A stretch of DNA of 64,000 bases from Flavobacterium sp. N3904 (GCF_025947305.1 NZ_CP110009.1:3823501-3887500); one strand, 5' to 3'; positions 8,338 to 16,707 are shown, counted from the first letter of the stretch. Notes: generated by a model not told the origin, from the sequence alone. A program made the numbers and translations.

Positions 8338-9906
8338 ATGACAAAAAAATACCTACTCATACTATGGCTATGTTTGTATAATTGTACACAGGCACAACAC
8401 AGGAATTTTGCCATTCCGGACAGTCTTTGCGGTAAAGGCTATGAATATTTTAGCAAAAACATACTTTATCAGGAAAAAGACAGTCTTAAAGAAAAACGGT
8501 ATGCAGTATCATGGTTAGCAAAGGCCAAACTGGAAAAAAACTTCAGTCAAATGGTATTGGCCTATAAAGCCTTACTTTATATAAACAATAAAAAAGTACA
8601 GCTTATCTATGCTGATAGCATGGCAACTGCCGCAAAACAAACAGCTGATACCGAATTAATTGGGTCGGCTTACATGACAAAAGGAATAGTGTATTATGAA
8701 AATAGAGAGCATATTAAAGCACTGGAAAACTTCCTGATAGCGGACGAATACAGTTCAAAAACAAACAACAAATACCTTATTTACAAAGTAAAATACGGTA
8801 TTGGTCAGATCAAATATTATCTTGGATTTTACGATGAGGCAATTTCATTATTAAAAGAATGCGTCAACTATTTCAGGCAAGAAAATGAACGGGCTTATCT
8901 GAATTCACTGCATACTTTAGGTCTTTGTTACAACCGCATAGGTAAATATGAATTGTCTAGCCAGACCAATCAGTTGGGGCTTAGCGCTGGTCAAAGCTTC
9001 AAAAATTCAGAAATGCAATCGTATTTCATCCAGTCCGAAGGAGTGAACCAATATTTTAAACACAATTATAGTGATGCCATAAAGAAATTAACAACAACAT
9101 TGCCTGCAGTAAAACATAATAAAGACTATGCAAACGAAACGGTGGCCTATTTTTATATTGGTAAAAGTTACTGGTCACAGAAGTTGGAAGAAAAAGCTGT
9201 ACTCTACTTTAAAAAAGTAGATGACGCTTTCCAAAAACAAAATTACATACGTCCGGATTTGAGGGAAGCATACGAAGTATTAATCGATTATTATCAGCAA
9301 CGAAACGACAAGAAACAAGAGTTATACTATGTCAGTACCCTTTTAAAAGTGGACAGATTGTTGTATAAAGATTTCAGATACCTTTCTGGAAAAGTATACA
9401 AAGAGTACAATACAAAAAAATTACTGCAAATTCAAAGAGATAATGAACAACACTGGGAAGTTATAGGATGTGTTATAATTATAATAATGACAATCACTAT
9501 AGCTTTATTTGTGAATAGGCATTACAGAAATAAAAGGTTGTTCAAAGAATTGATGAATCGCAAACCAGAAACAATCTCATCGCCAACTTTCGAATGCACC
9601 GGCAAAGAAATAGAGCTGGAAATCAGTCCTGAAGTAGTGACAGGAATTCTGAAAAATTTGGAAAAATTTGAGCACAAAAAAAAGTACCTCGAAAAAGACA
9701 TGACTTTGGCAAAAATAGCTTCCATAGTAAACACCAATACGAAATACGTTTCAAAAATCATTGCACGCTACCGCAACAAAGGCAGCATAGAATACATCAG
9801 CGATTTAAAAATTGATCATATTGTAGAATTACTCAAAAACGAAAACAAATACCGCAATTACACCAACAAGGCACTGGGTGATGAAGCAGGCTTCGGTTCC
9901 ACTTAA
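8338..9906 (+). CDS. TPR-containing membrane regulator with AraC-type domain, truncated
   Basis: The 522-aa product has a signal peptide (MTKKYLLILWLCLY...), tetratricopeptide-like repeats over residues about 40-370, one membrane segment near residues 380-395 (VIGCVIIIIMTITIALFV), a short linker and a C-terminal AraC/XylS DNA-binding region. This layout is typical of Bacteroidota sensors that place TPRs in the periplasm and the AraC domain in the cytosol. The DNA-binding domain stops after GDEAGFGST, in the middle of the second helix-turn-helix. The same frame continues past the TAA with 25 more codons that complete an AraC domain (9907-9984). The gene is thus probably a recent nonsense mutant, and the protein as read should not bind DNA normally. 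Confidence 0.8.
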   Translation: MTKKYLLILWLCLYNCTQAQHRNFAIPDSLCGKGYEYFSKNILYQEKDSLKEKRYAVSWLAKAKLEKNFSQMVLAYKALLYINNKKVQLIYADSMATAAKQTADTELIGSAYMTKGIVYYENREHIKALENFLIADEYSSKTNNKYLIYKVKYGIGQIKYYLGFYDEAISLLKECVNYFRQENERAYLNSLHTLGLCYNRIGKYELSSQTNQLGLSAGQSFKNSEMQSYFIQSEGVNQYFKHNYSDAIKKLTTTLPAVKHNKDYANETVAYFYIGKSYWSQKLEEKAVLYFKKVDDAFQKQNYIRPDLREAYEVLIDYYQQRNDKKQELYYVSTLLKVDRLLYKDFRYLSGKVYKEYNTKKLLQIQRDNEQHWEVIGCVIIIIMTITIALFVNRHYRNKRLFKELMNRKPETISSPTFECTGKEIELEISPEVVTGILKNLEKFEHKKKYLEKDMTLAKIASIVNTNTKYVSKIIARYRNKGSIEYISDLKIDHIVELLKNENKYRNYTNKALGDEAGFGST

Positions 9907-9984
9907 AACTTCACACGGGCATTCAAAAACCGAACAGGCCTCTCTCCCACTTATTTCATCACTGAATTAAAAAATCAACAATAG
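9907..9984 (+). pseudogene. Stranded C-terminal end of the AraC domain
   Basis: Reading on in the same frame after the TAA at 9904-9906 gives NFTRAFKNRTGLSPT and then YF plus 8 more residues, ending at TAG 9982-9984. This is the classical end of an AraC domain, where the sequence before it normally reads STxNFTRAFK. One base change in a Lys or Gln codon (AAA or CAA to TAA) explains the stop. Confidence 0.8.
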
Positions 9985-10181
9985 AAATCAACTCATAAAA
10001 ATGTCTCCTTCCATGTCCCAATATTTTTGCAAAAAATATAAGGACTTGTTTTTTCTTTTAAACCAAGTTAAATCGAAGATACAGAGAACTCCACTTTTAA
10101 TAAAAATTAAGTGAGCTAAATGTATCAACAAACACCTCTAATAATAGAAACCACTGACCTAATGAAAACGTCTTCCCCTCG

Positions 10182-10320
10182 CCCTTATATTTTTGTGCTA
10201 AAAATCACGATAAGGATTTGCGCACTGGCCGATGGGAGTGACCCCCTAGCGGAGCGGCTGGGGTCACGATAAGAAGATCCGTTCGATGATTTTTTGTGCA
10301 AAAATATTCAGGCTTGATCT
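10182..10320. repeat. Structured hairpin repeat, copy A
   Basis: The unit has an inner stem, GTGACCCC with GGGGTCAC, closed around CTAGCGGAGCGGCT. Its long outer stem pairs TTTTTG...AAAAATCA...AAGGAT on the left with ATCC...TGATTTTT...CAAAAA on the right. The left flank is CGCCCTTATA; the right flank is ATTCAGGCTTGATC. An extra 3' half follows at about 10355-10410. Confidence 0.8.
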
Positions 10321-10580
10321 TTTGTTTCTTTTGCATCAAGGCAAAAGAAAAATCTAGGGTCAAGATACGAAAATCTGTCGATGATTTTTGGAGTAAAAAT
10401 ATTCAGGCTTGAAATCGACGATTCATGAATACAAAAAAACAATATTAAACCATGTATATTTTTTGCTTCTTTTGAAATCAAAGATTCAGCAAACACCACT
10501 TATAAAAAATTTAAGCGAGCTAAAAAATGAAAAAACTCCAAATAAAACAACAATGACCTAATGAAAAACGTCCTCTCACC

Positions 10581-10720
10581 GCCCTTATATTTTTGTGCTA
10601 AAAATCACGATAAGGATTTGCGCGCTGGCAGATGGGAGTGACCCCTTAGCGGAGCAGCTGGGGCCACGATAAGAAGATCCTGTCGATGATTTTTTGTGCA
10701 AAAATATTCAGGCTTGATCT
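10581..10720. repeat. Structured hairpin repeat, copy B
   Basis: Nearly identical to copy A. It has a few changes in the inner stem (GTGACCCC paired with GGGGCCAC). The leader CCTAATGAAAAACGTCC just before it is shared with copies A, D and E. Confidence 0.8.
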
Positions 10721-11040
10721 TTTGTTTCTTTTGAAATCAAAGATTCACGAACTCCATTAAATCAATAATACAGGAGTAATCAAGACAAAAGAAAAAGATT
10801 TAGAATAACAAACGGTATTTCTTATGTATCAAGACAAATCGAAGATTCAGCGAACACCACTTAGAATAAAAATTAAGTGAGCTAAAAGAAAAGTGTTCCT
10901 ATTTAATTAAAAATTTAATGCTTATACTTTTAATCTTCTATTACTTTTTCATCAAGACAAATCGAGGATTCAGCGAACACCTCTTAAACAAAAATCAAGT
11001 GAGCTAAAAGAAAAAATGCGATTAATAACCGTTCCTCCGC

Positions 11041-11183
11041 CGCCCTTATAGTTTTACTCCAGAAAATCACGGTAAGGATTTGCGCGTTGGTCGCAGGGAG
11101 TGACCCCCTGGCGAAGCGGCTGGGGTCACGATAGAAAAATCCTTTCCGAGGATTTTTGGTGTAAAAGTATTCAGGCTTGATCT
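11041..11183. repeat. Structured hairpin repeat, copy C (variant stem)
   Basis: The same architecture with a different outer stem: GTTTTACTCCAGAAAATCAC on the left pairs with GGATTTTTGGTGTAAAAGT on the right. Both sides differ from copy A in ways that keep pairing (TTTTAC with GTAAAA where A has TTTTG with CAAAA). This suggests the fold is under selection. Confidence 0.75.
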
Positions 11184-11480
11184 TTTGTTTCTTTTGAAAT
11201 CAAAGATTCACGAACTCCATTAAATCAATAATACAGGAGTAATCAAGACAAAAGAAAAAATATGCTTAATCAACAAAAAACATACAACAACCGTAAATAC
11301 TTTACTTTTTGTTTCTTTTGAAATCAAAAATTCACGAACTCCAATAAATTAGTAACACGCTATTAATCAAAACAAAACACTTCATTGTAATAAAAAAATC
11401 TTCACAACTTGTGAACCACTTGTGATATAAAAACCACCAATACCTACAATTTTGTGCCATAACACTATAAAATAAAAATT

Positions 11481-11768
11481 ATGGCAATCGAAATTCTTAC
11501 CAAAGCAGACCTCTATGAATTCCGTAAATCTCTTTTAGAAGACATTAAAGAATTATTTAATGAAAAAAATCCGCACGCCAAAAAATGGCTAAAATCAACC
11601 GAAGTCAGGAAACTACTCAATATCTCCCCTGGAACACTCCAAAACTTCCGCATTAACGGTACACTAACCTACACCAAAATCGGCGGCACTATGTACTACG
11701 ACAATCAAGACATCGATAAATTGCTGGAAAACAACAAAGTCAACACCATTCCTAATTTCTTTAAATAG
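11481..11768 (+). CDS. Helix-turn-helix protein, excisionase/MerR-like (HTH_17 type)
   Basis: This is a 95-aa protein. Residues 35-85 match the helix-turn-helix domain of excisionase-like proteins: WLKSTEVRKLLNIS, then PGTLQNFRINGTL, a GGTMYYDNQDIDKLL wing, and a short tail. The charged N-terminus (residues 1-35) is helical. Such proteins are common next to replication and excision genes of Bacteroidota mobile elements, where they act as small DNA-bending or control proteins. It is first in a three-gene cassette with the initiator-like and ATPase genes. A palindrome and a run of 7-bp repeats separate it from the second gene. Confidence 0.8.
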   Translation: MAIEILTKADLYEFRKSLLEDIKELFNEKNPHAKKWLKSTEVRKLLNISPGTLQNFRINGTLTYTKIGGTMYYDNQDIDKLLENNKVNTIPNFFK

Positions 11769-11783
11769 ACACTCCCATTCTCC

Positions 11784-11801
11784 TCCCGATAGCTATCGGG
11801 A
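11784..11801. repeat. Perfect palindrome TCCCGATAGCTATCGGGA
   Basis: An 18-bp perfect palindrome lies 16 bases after the stop of the HTH gene, flanked by CTCC and GGAG that could extend pairing. This motif is common between genes in Bacteroidota. It may act as a weak terminator or protein site; it has no T-tail. Confidence 0.6.
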
Positions 11802-11845
11802 TTGGAGAGGTGCCCGTAGGGTGGGGTGGTAAAACTAAAACCGAA

Positions 11846-11901
11846 AACTCACAACTCACAACTCACAACTCACAACTCACAACTCATAACTCATAACTCA
11901 A
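11846..11901. repeat. Heptanucleotide tandem repeat AACTCAC x8
   Basis: Eight head-to-tail 7-bp units are present: five AACTCAC, two AACTCAT and one AACTCAA. They end 8 bases before the ATG at 11910. The unit is not a multiple of three. Copy-number slippage would change the leader length of the initiator-like gene. Confidence 0.9.
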
Positions 11902-11909
11902 AACCAACA

Positions 11910-12689
11910 ATGAACTACATCAAACACCTCACTGGTTTCTTCGACCGTATAATCCAGGATCCAAACCTCAACCCTACACACGTCAGTCTATACATGGCAT
12001 TATTCCAATTTTGGAATCTAAACCGTTTTAACAATCCAATCAGTATAACGCGGGAAGAAGTAATGCACATCAGTAAAATTTGTTCCAAAGCAACCTACCA
12101 CAAATGCATGAGGGAATTAAACGAAAAAAAATATATAAAATACATGCCCTCATTCAATCCATTTAAGGGAAGCATGGTAGTCCTTTTCGATTTTTCGGAA
12201 GACTTAAAACCAATCCTCAAAAAAGCAGGAAATAGCCAAAAAAGAAAACCAAATAATGAACAGCCTCTGAACACGCAAGGAACAAGTAGTGAAACAGGCA
12301 CTGAACAAGCACTGGTATCTTCTATAAACTATATAAACAAAACAAACCATTTAAACATTTCAAACGTGGATGAGCCATCACAAAATTTTAAAATGCACGT
12401 AGCGTTCTCCAATTATGAAAAAAAGAAAAAAGAAAAAATCCACCCTACTTTTGATGAAATCAAAACCTATTTTGCACAACAAAACTTCCCCGAACTCGAA
12501 GCACAGAAATTCTTCAATTACTTCTCGAGTAACGGCTGGCTTGTTGGTGGCAAAACTCCGATGATCGATTGGACAGCAGCAGCACAAAACTGGATGTTGA
12601 ATGCTAATAAATTCAACCCATCTGCAAAACCAAACAGGGCAAAACACCTCAACACCACCACCGACAAAAACTTTTCAGAACCTCTTTAG
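11910..12689 (+). CDS. Replication initiator / DnaD-like protein
   Basis: Start 11910 gives a 259-aa protein beginning MNYIKHLTGFFDRI. A longer open frame from 11826 only reads through the 7-bp repeats and is not used. Residues 1-100 look like a winged-helix initiator domain: PTHVSLYMALFQFWN, then SITREEVMHISKI and KATYHKCMRELNEKKYI. Residues about 100-160 form a polar linker. Residues 165-235 hold a conserved PTFDEIKTYFAQQ...FNYFSSNGW...DWTAAAQNW block seen in DnaD-like and primosomal proteins of mobile elements. With the HTH gene before it and the ATPase after it, it probably recruits or loads replication proteins at an element origin. This is inferred from fold and context. Confidence 0.7.
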   Translation: MNYIKHLTGFFDRIIQDPNLNPTHVSLYMALFQFWNLNRFNNPISITREEVMHISKICSKATYHKCMRELNEKKYIKYMPSFNPFKGSMVVLFDFSEDLKPILKKAGNSQKRKPNNEQPLNTQGTSSETGTEQALVSSINYINKTNHLNISNVDEPSQNFKMHVAFSNYEKKKKEKIHPTFDEIKTYFAQQNFPELEAQKFFNYFSSNGWLVGGKTPMIDWTAAAQNWMLNANKFNPSAKPNRAKHLNTTTDKNFSEPL

Positions 12690-12699
12690 TTATCGTTGC

Positions 12700-12755
12700 A
12701 AATAGCACTTTGCGAACCTTGCGTCCTACCTTTGCTCTCTTTGCGGTTAAATTCT
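12700..12755 (+). promoter_or_regulatory. Leader repeat with TACCTTTG -7-like box before the ATPase gene
   Basis: The spacer between the initiator-like and ATPase genes has the TTTGCGAACCTTGCG and CTCTTTGCGGTTAA pattern that I associate with a common intergenic repeat of flavobacteria. Within it TACCTTTG (12727-12734) fits the TAnnTTTG -7 consensus. No well-spaced -33 TTG is seen, so promoter function is uncertain. Confidence 0.4.
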
Positions 12756-12760
12756 AAACT

Positions 12761-13369
12761 ATGGAAACACAAATAAATTCACACTACAACTACGGTGAAG
12801 TAATCATCTGGCTAGAAAAAAAAGGTGTTGCATTATACGGTAATCATTTCAAAATCCTGGACAGCGACCACCCCATAATATTCAAACTAATTGCCTATTT
12901 TCTAAAAGACGAATCAACTTGCAATCAATTTAACATCGACCTAAACAAGGGAATAATGGTATCGGGTCCTGTGGGCTGTGGCAAAACGGCATTGATGAAT
13001 CTAATGAAACACCTCACACCCATTGCTCACAAATTCTCCGTAAAACCATGCCGGGACATTAGTTTCGAATTCATAAAGGAGGGCTACGAAATTATCCACA
13101 AGTACAGCAAGTCTGCACCTAAAACAATATGTTTTGATGATTTAGGCACTGAAAACAATCTCAAATACTTCGGCAACGAATGCAACGTCATGGCCGAAAT
13201 CCTACTATCACGTTACGACCTATTCATCAGTCGCAAACTCCAAACCCACATCACCACCAACCTATCCGCCTCAGAAATCGAACACGCCTACGGCAACCGG
13301 GTACGCTCCCGAATGCGTTCTACACTAAACCTCATAGCCTTCGACAAAGACACTAAAGACAAACGATAA
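12761..13369 (+). CDS. DnaC/IstB-like AAA+ ATPase
   Basis: This is a 202-aa protein. It has a Walker A motif GPVGCGKT near residues 70-77, a Walker B motif ICFDDLG near 127, a sensor-1 block THITTNLSASEIE and a final NRVRSRM arginine-finger block. The order and size match helicase-loader type ATPases (DnaC, phage loaders, IstB). The short N-terminal part may bind a partner such as the upstream initiator-like protein. It closes the three-gene cassette and is followed by the right array of structured repeats. The family is clear; a role in loading helicase on an element origin is inferred. Confidence 0.8.
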   Translation: METQINSHYNYGEVIIWLEKKGVALYGNHFKILDSDHPIIFKLIAYFLKDESTCNQFNIDLNKGIMVSGPVGCGKTALMNLMKHLTPIAHKFSVKPCRDISFEFIKEGYEIIHKYSKSAPKTICFDDLGTENNLKYFGNECNVMAEILLSRYDLFISRKLQTHITTNLSASEIEHAYGNRVRSRMRSTLNLIAFDKDTKDKR

Positions 13370-13489
13370 CATTTCACAACAATATTGTCACCTCAAAACG
13401 AGAAGTGAACGATTGAGAACTAGCAAGCAGCTTCCAAAATCGAAGTCATAGTAAACAACAGAAATAAACTAATGAAACCGTCCTCTCCC

Positions 13490-13696
13490 GCCCTTATAGT
13501 TTTACTCCAGAAAATCACGGTAAGGTTTTACGCGCTGGCCGCAGGGAGTGCCCCCCGAGTGAGTGCTCAGCACGAACGGCTGGGGTCACGATAGAGAAGC
13601 CGAAACGTAGTGAGGCTCATCGAACCCCGATAACAATAAGGAATAAGTGAGATAAATGCTTTCCGATGATTTTTGGTGTAAAAGTATTGAGGATTG
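13490..13696. repeat. Structured hairpin repeat, copy D (with insertion)
   Basis: A variant of the copy C type. Two inserted blocks enlarge it: GAGTGAGTGCTCAGCACGAA inside the inner loop (itself containing the GTGCTCAGCAC palindrome) and about 60 bases between inner and outer stems (13592-13660). The outer arms GTTTTACTCC and GGTGTAAAAG are kept. Confidence 0.7.
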
Positions 13697-13865
13697 AAAT
13701 CGACGATTCATGAATACAAAAAAACAATATTAAACCATGAATATTTTTTGCTTCTTTTGAAATCAAAGATTCAGCAAACACCACTTATAAAAAATTTAAG
13801 CAAGCTAAAAAATGAAAAAACTCCAAATAAAACAACAATGACCTAATGAAAAACGTCCTCTCACC

Positions 13866-14005
13866 GCCCTTATATTTTTGCGCTAAAAATCACGATAAGG
13901 ATTTGCGCGCTGGAAGATGGGAGTGACCCCCTAGCGGAGCGGCTGGGGTCACGATAAGAAGATCCTTTCGATGATTTTTTGTGCGAAAATATTCAGGCTT
14001 GATCT
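13866..14005. repeat. Structured hairpin repeat, copy E
   Basis: A full copy of the A type with an intact inner stem, GTGACCCC with GGGGTCAC, and outer arms TTTTTGCGC and GTGCGAAAA. It is followed by an extra 3' half at 14041-14100. Confidence 0.8.
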
Positions 14006-14270
14006 TTTGTTTCTTTTGTATCAAGACAAAAGAAAAAATCTAGGGTCAATATACGAAAATCTGTCGATGCTTTTTGGAGTAAAAATATTCAGGCTTGATC
14101 TTTTGTTTCTTTTGAAATCAAAGATTTACGAACTCCATTAAATCAATAATACAGGAGTAATCAAGACAAATTGAAGATTCAGCGAATACCAATTATAATA
14201 AAAATTAAGTGAGCTAAAAGAAAAAATGCTCTTAATCCACAAAAAATTTCTTTATTACCCTCCTCTCCCC

Positions 14271-14410
14271 GCCCTTATATTTTTGTGCTAAAAATCACGA
14301 TAAGGATTTGCGCGCTGGAAGATGGGAGTGATCCCCTAGCGGAGCGGCTGGGGTCACGATAAGAAGATCCTTTCGATGATTTTTTGTGCGAAAATATTCA
14401 GGCTTGATCT
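14271..14410. repeat. Structured hairpin repeat, copy G
   Basis: A full copy nearly identical to copy E, with one change in the inner stem (GTGATCCC with GGGGTCAC). An extra 3' half follows at 14446-14515. A truncated 5' half at 14677-14747 ends the array. Confidence 0.8.
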
Positions 14411-14808
14411 TTTGTTTCTTTTGTATCAAGACAAAAGAAAAAATCTAGGGTCACGATAAGAAGATCCTTTCGATGATTTTTTGTGCAAAAATATTCAGGC
14501 TTGATCTTTTGTTTCTTTTGAAATCAAAGATTCACGAACTCCATTAAATCAATAATACAGGAGTAATCAAGACAAATCGAAGATTCAGCGAACACCACTT
14601 AGAATAAAAATTAAGTGAGCTAAAAGAAAAAATGCTTTTAATCCAAAAAAAATATCTTCATCTCCATCCTCTCACTGCCCTTATATTTTTGCGCTAAAAA
14701 TCACGATAAGGATTTACGCGCTGGCGCAAGATAGTGACCCCTAGAATCACCAAACGACCAATCCAACAATCCAACAATCTAATAATCGAGCATCCAACAA
14801 TCGAACAA

Positions 14809-14842
14809 TAAAAAAGCCCAATCCTTTACGGTTTGGGCTTCA
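14809..14842 (-). terminator. Rho-independent terminator (minus strand)
   Basis: AAGCCCAA (14814-14821) pairs with TTGGGCTT (14833-14840), with a CC...GG extension towards the loop. On the minus strand the stem is followed by a run of T. It lies about 35 bases after the stop of the 59-aa membrane protein gene and should end that operon. Confidence 0.85.
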
Positions 14843-14875
14843 TTTAGTTAATCGTTAAACAATTAACACCAATAA

Positions 14876-15055
14876 CTACTTCTTCTTGTGCTTCTTGACG
14901 ATAAATTTAAGAATAATCGACAATACAAAACTGACTATCGCTCCAATAGCAGCCAATAAAACAGTTTTCAAAACATCCTCCGAATGCAAATTCGGGACTA
15001 TACTCAAAAAAGTACCGCCGGCAGTACCAATTAATGTTGGATTACCGCTAGTCAT
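14876..15055 (-). CDS. Small membrane protein, GTAGGT motif
   Basis: This is a 59-aa protein if it starts at 15055 (MTSGNPTLIGTAGG...); ATG at 15061 would add two residues. After a polar start with a Gly-rich GTAGGTFLSIVP block comes one membrane segment of about 22 residues (TVLLAAIGAIVSFVLSIILKF) and a basic tail VKKHKKK. Size and layout recall small holin-like or virion membrane proteins, but I cannot assign a family. Its start overlaps the end of the upstream small hydrophobic gene by 8 bases, so the two are probably translationally coupled. A strong terminator follows. Confidence 0.6.
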   Translation of the reverse strand: MTSGNPTLIGTAGGTFLSIVPNLHSEDVLKTVLLAAIGAIVSFVLSIILKFIVKKHKKK

Positions 15056-15281
15056 CCACAACTTCTTGAAGGATTCCTTCTTTAACGGTAGTAATCTGGC
15101 TCACCGCCGACAATACGCCCCCGGCAACTGCTAGATAACCTCCGATAGAACTAACTACTATTGGTAAAGCTATAGGCGCAGCCACGATAGTTCCGCCAAC
15201 AGCTGCCAAAGCGAGTCCAATATTTCGAAGCACTTTGAAAAATTTTGGAGTTGGGGCTATCACCCTTTTTACTATATTCAT
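15048..15281 (-). CDS. Small hydrophobic protein of unknown function
   Basis: This is a 77-aa protein. After a basic N-terminus (MNIVKRVIAPTPKFFKVLRN) it has a continuous Ala/Gly/Val-rich hydrophobic region, residues 21-60, that could form two short membrane helices or a hairpin. It ends with a polar, acidic tail (EGILQEVVDD). I recognise no family. It is coupled to the 59-aa membrane protein downstream. Together they may form a two-part membrane component of the element at 10-17 kb; this is inferred from position only. Confidence 0.55.
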   Translation of the reverse strand: MNIVKRVIAPTPKFFKVLRNIGLALAAVGGTIVAAPIALPIVVSSIGGYLAVAGGVLSAVSQITTVKEGILQEVVDD

Positions 15282-15440
15282 AATTTATGAAATTAAGATT
15301 AAACAATTAATGAAACCTTTTTTGAACAATCCAAAGCTTTATAAGCCAAATTTTTAACTATAGCAAAAGCTTGTTTGGACTGCAGACCTATACCAGATAC
15401 AGAAGGTTATCTTTTATAGAAGCAATACAGCCATTAATTC

Positions 15441-15655
15441 TTATGGATCATTATTGGCAGGATGAAGCAATATAACACTTCTGTTTTTCTCATCAAATAC
15501 CGCCATATGCCGTTGCTATTTCCGACTGTAACGCTGTCTCAATAAATACTCCCCCTCTGGAATACAGGAAAACCCTTTCTCATTATTGAGTCAAGGCAAT
15601 TCAATGGTATAACAAATGATTCTGTCCTCACATTTGAGTTTTCAGATAGTTCCAT
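15441..15655 (-). pseudogene. Possible frameshifted small gene
   Basis: Three open segments on the minus strand follow each other with almost no gap but in three different frames. ATG 15655 to TGA 15541-15539 reads MELSENSNVRTES and on to VFQRGSIY. Codons from 15540 read ETALQSEIATAYGGI. Then MAVFDEKNRSVILLHPANND runs from 15506 to TAA 15443-15441. Each junction is a one-base shift, and the joined product of about 75 residues looks protein-like. It lies in the 406-bp gap between the small hydrophobic gene and the 251-aa gene, where an operon member would be expected. A chance run of short frames cannot be excluded. Confidence 0.35.
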
Positions 15656-15688
15656 CAGGGAAATAAGTCTAGAAAATACTATATACAG

Positions 15689-16444
15689 CTACAGTCCACT
15701 GACCTGAACCAATGACAATGGATTGTAGGCACCATTTTTCAGCGTATACATTTTACCGTTCACAGCCTGATAAAACTCCAGTCCCAGAGCCAAAAACAAA
15801 GGTTTTGTGCTATTGGCAGTCACAGCATTTAAATGAGTGATGGCCGCTGTAGGGGTATTGTCCCACGGCAAAATAGCCGTTTCAGACGTGGCGGTAACGA
15901 ATGTTTCTGCTTCAAAATCAATTTCAGCACCAGCCGATATGATTTTAAAATGAGTGGTACCACTTGGTGCAGCAATCATATCGGCAGGTATAAACGATTC
16001 CAAATCAACGGTGATTTCACCGCTAACACGATCAATTCCTCCCACAAAAGGAGCAAATAGCGTCGTCCCCAATTTTCCTGTGATATTAAAATCAAAGCCA
16101 TTAAGTAATTCGGCTTCGCCATCGATAACGTTTCGAAGTCCACGGTCATTCGTTGCATCGGCCTGAATCACTTTTACCATCAGCTGAGTAAGTCTGCTGA
16201 CCATTCTGCTGTCTGAGGAATTAAGCAGTAAGGTACGCAATGCCAAACGCAAGGTTTTTCCAGCCTTGCCCGCTCTGCCAAATTCCGACCCGTTCTCGCG
16301 GGTACGCTGAAACGCAGGATCGCTGGCAATTCGTTTGGCATCAATGCCACCTTTTTCACGGGCAATATACCCATCCTTTGATTTATAAAAAGTAATATCT
16401 CCGATAGTACCTTTCAATTTAATTATGCCTTTCTGTTTTGCCAT
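15689..16444 (-). CDS. Conserved protein of unknown function (MAKQKG family)
   Basis: This is a 251-aa soluble protein without a signal peptide. The N-terminus is Gly/Lys-rich, with an IIKLKGTIGDITFYKSKDGY block and a REKGG motif. Residues 45-110 are helical and basic (FGRAGKAGKTLRLALRTLL, then DSRMVSRL). Residues 115-251 look beta-rich with regular polar turns. I have a memory of similar proteins in other flavobacteria but know no function. The G...G.I.FYK...G..REK start recalls other small Bacteroidota families linked to phage-like islands (DUF6266-like), without proof of homology. A structural or DNA-binding role in the element is possible. It is divergent from the 67-aa gene at 16708. Confidence 0.65.
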   Translation of the reverse strand: MAKQKGIIKLKGTIGDITFYKSKDGYIAREKGGIDAKRIASDPAFQRTRENGSEFGRAGKAGKTLRLALRTLLLNSSDSRMVSRLTQLMVKVIQADATNDRGLRNVIDGEAELLNGFDFNITGKLGTTLFAPFVGGIDRVSGEITVDLESFIPADMIAAPSGTTHFKIISAGAEIDFEAETFVTATSETAILPWDNTPTAAITHLNAVTANSTKPLFLALGLEFYQAVNGKMYTLKNGAYNPLSLVQVSGL

Positions 16445-16635
16445 AATTGTTTAAAATTTAAATTAAAAAATGATTGATCTACTCTTTCATCCTGAATATT
16501 CGTTGCAACTAAATCGGGAATGATCTCAGCAAATATTTCAACAATTAAAGCACATTTCAAAAGCACAGTGTCAAAAACGGTACTAAAAAGCCTATAATAA
16601 CCGCTTTTAGTCAATCAAAAACAAAATATTTTTAG

Positions 16636-16643
16636 TATTTTTG
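16636..16643 (+). promoter_or_regulatory. -7 promoter box TATTTTTG
   Basis: TATTTTTG fits the flavobacterial TAnnTTTG -7 consensus, 65 bases before the ATG of the 67-aa gene. No clear -33 TTG is seen at the right distance. Just after it lies AAGGGTACTCAAAGCCGTACCCT, an inverted repeat (GGGTAC with GTACCC) that could be an operator. Confidence 0.4.
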
Positions 16644-16707
16644 ATGTGTACAATAAGGGTACTCAAAGCCGTACCCTAAGTATAGATAGTGTATTAAAAA
16701 GAGTAAT

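Larger units (their letters stand above)
9985..11480. repeat. Left array of structured repeats before the replication cassette
   Basis: About 1.5 kb without a supported gene. It contains three full copies of a hairpin repeat (10182-10320, 10581-10720, 11041-11183), a partial 3' half near 10350-10410, and several copies of a linked motif reading AAGATTCAGCGAACACC then AAATTAAGTGAGCTAAA (near 10083-10120, 10470-10525, 10840-10885, 10955-11010). A third motif, AATCAATAATACAGGAGTAA, recurs near 10760 and 11220. The same set is found to the right of the cassette. Confidence 0.8.
13370..14808. repeat. Right array of structured repeats after the replication cassette
   Basis: About 1.4 kb without a supported gene. 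Full hairpin repeats lie at 13490-13696, 13866-14005 and 14271-14410. 3'-half copies lie at 14041-14100 and 14446-14515, and a 5'-half copy at 14677-14747. Linked AAGATTCAGCGAA and AATCAATAATACAGGAG motifs recur between them. The last 50 bases are ATCCAACA-type short repeats. Confidence 0.8.

Noticed and set aside
10182-14747. CRISPR-like array
   Set aside because: Units are about 140 bases, spacing is irregular, copies are partial and no cas gene is seen.
16423-16614. 63-codon minus-strand frame upstream of the 251-aa gene
   Set aside because: It overlaps the well supported start of the 251-aa gene and has no domain-like pattern.
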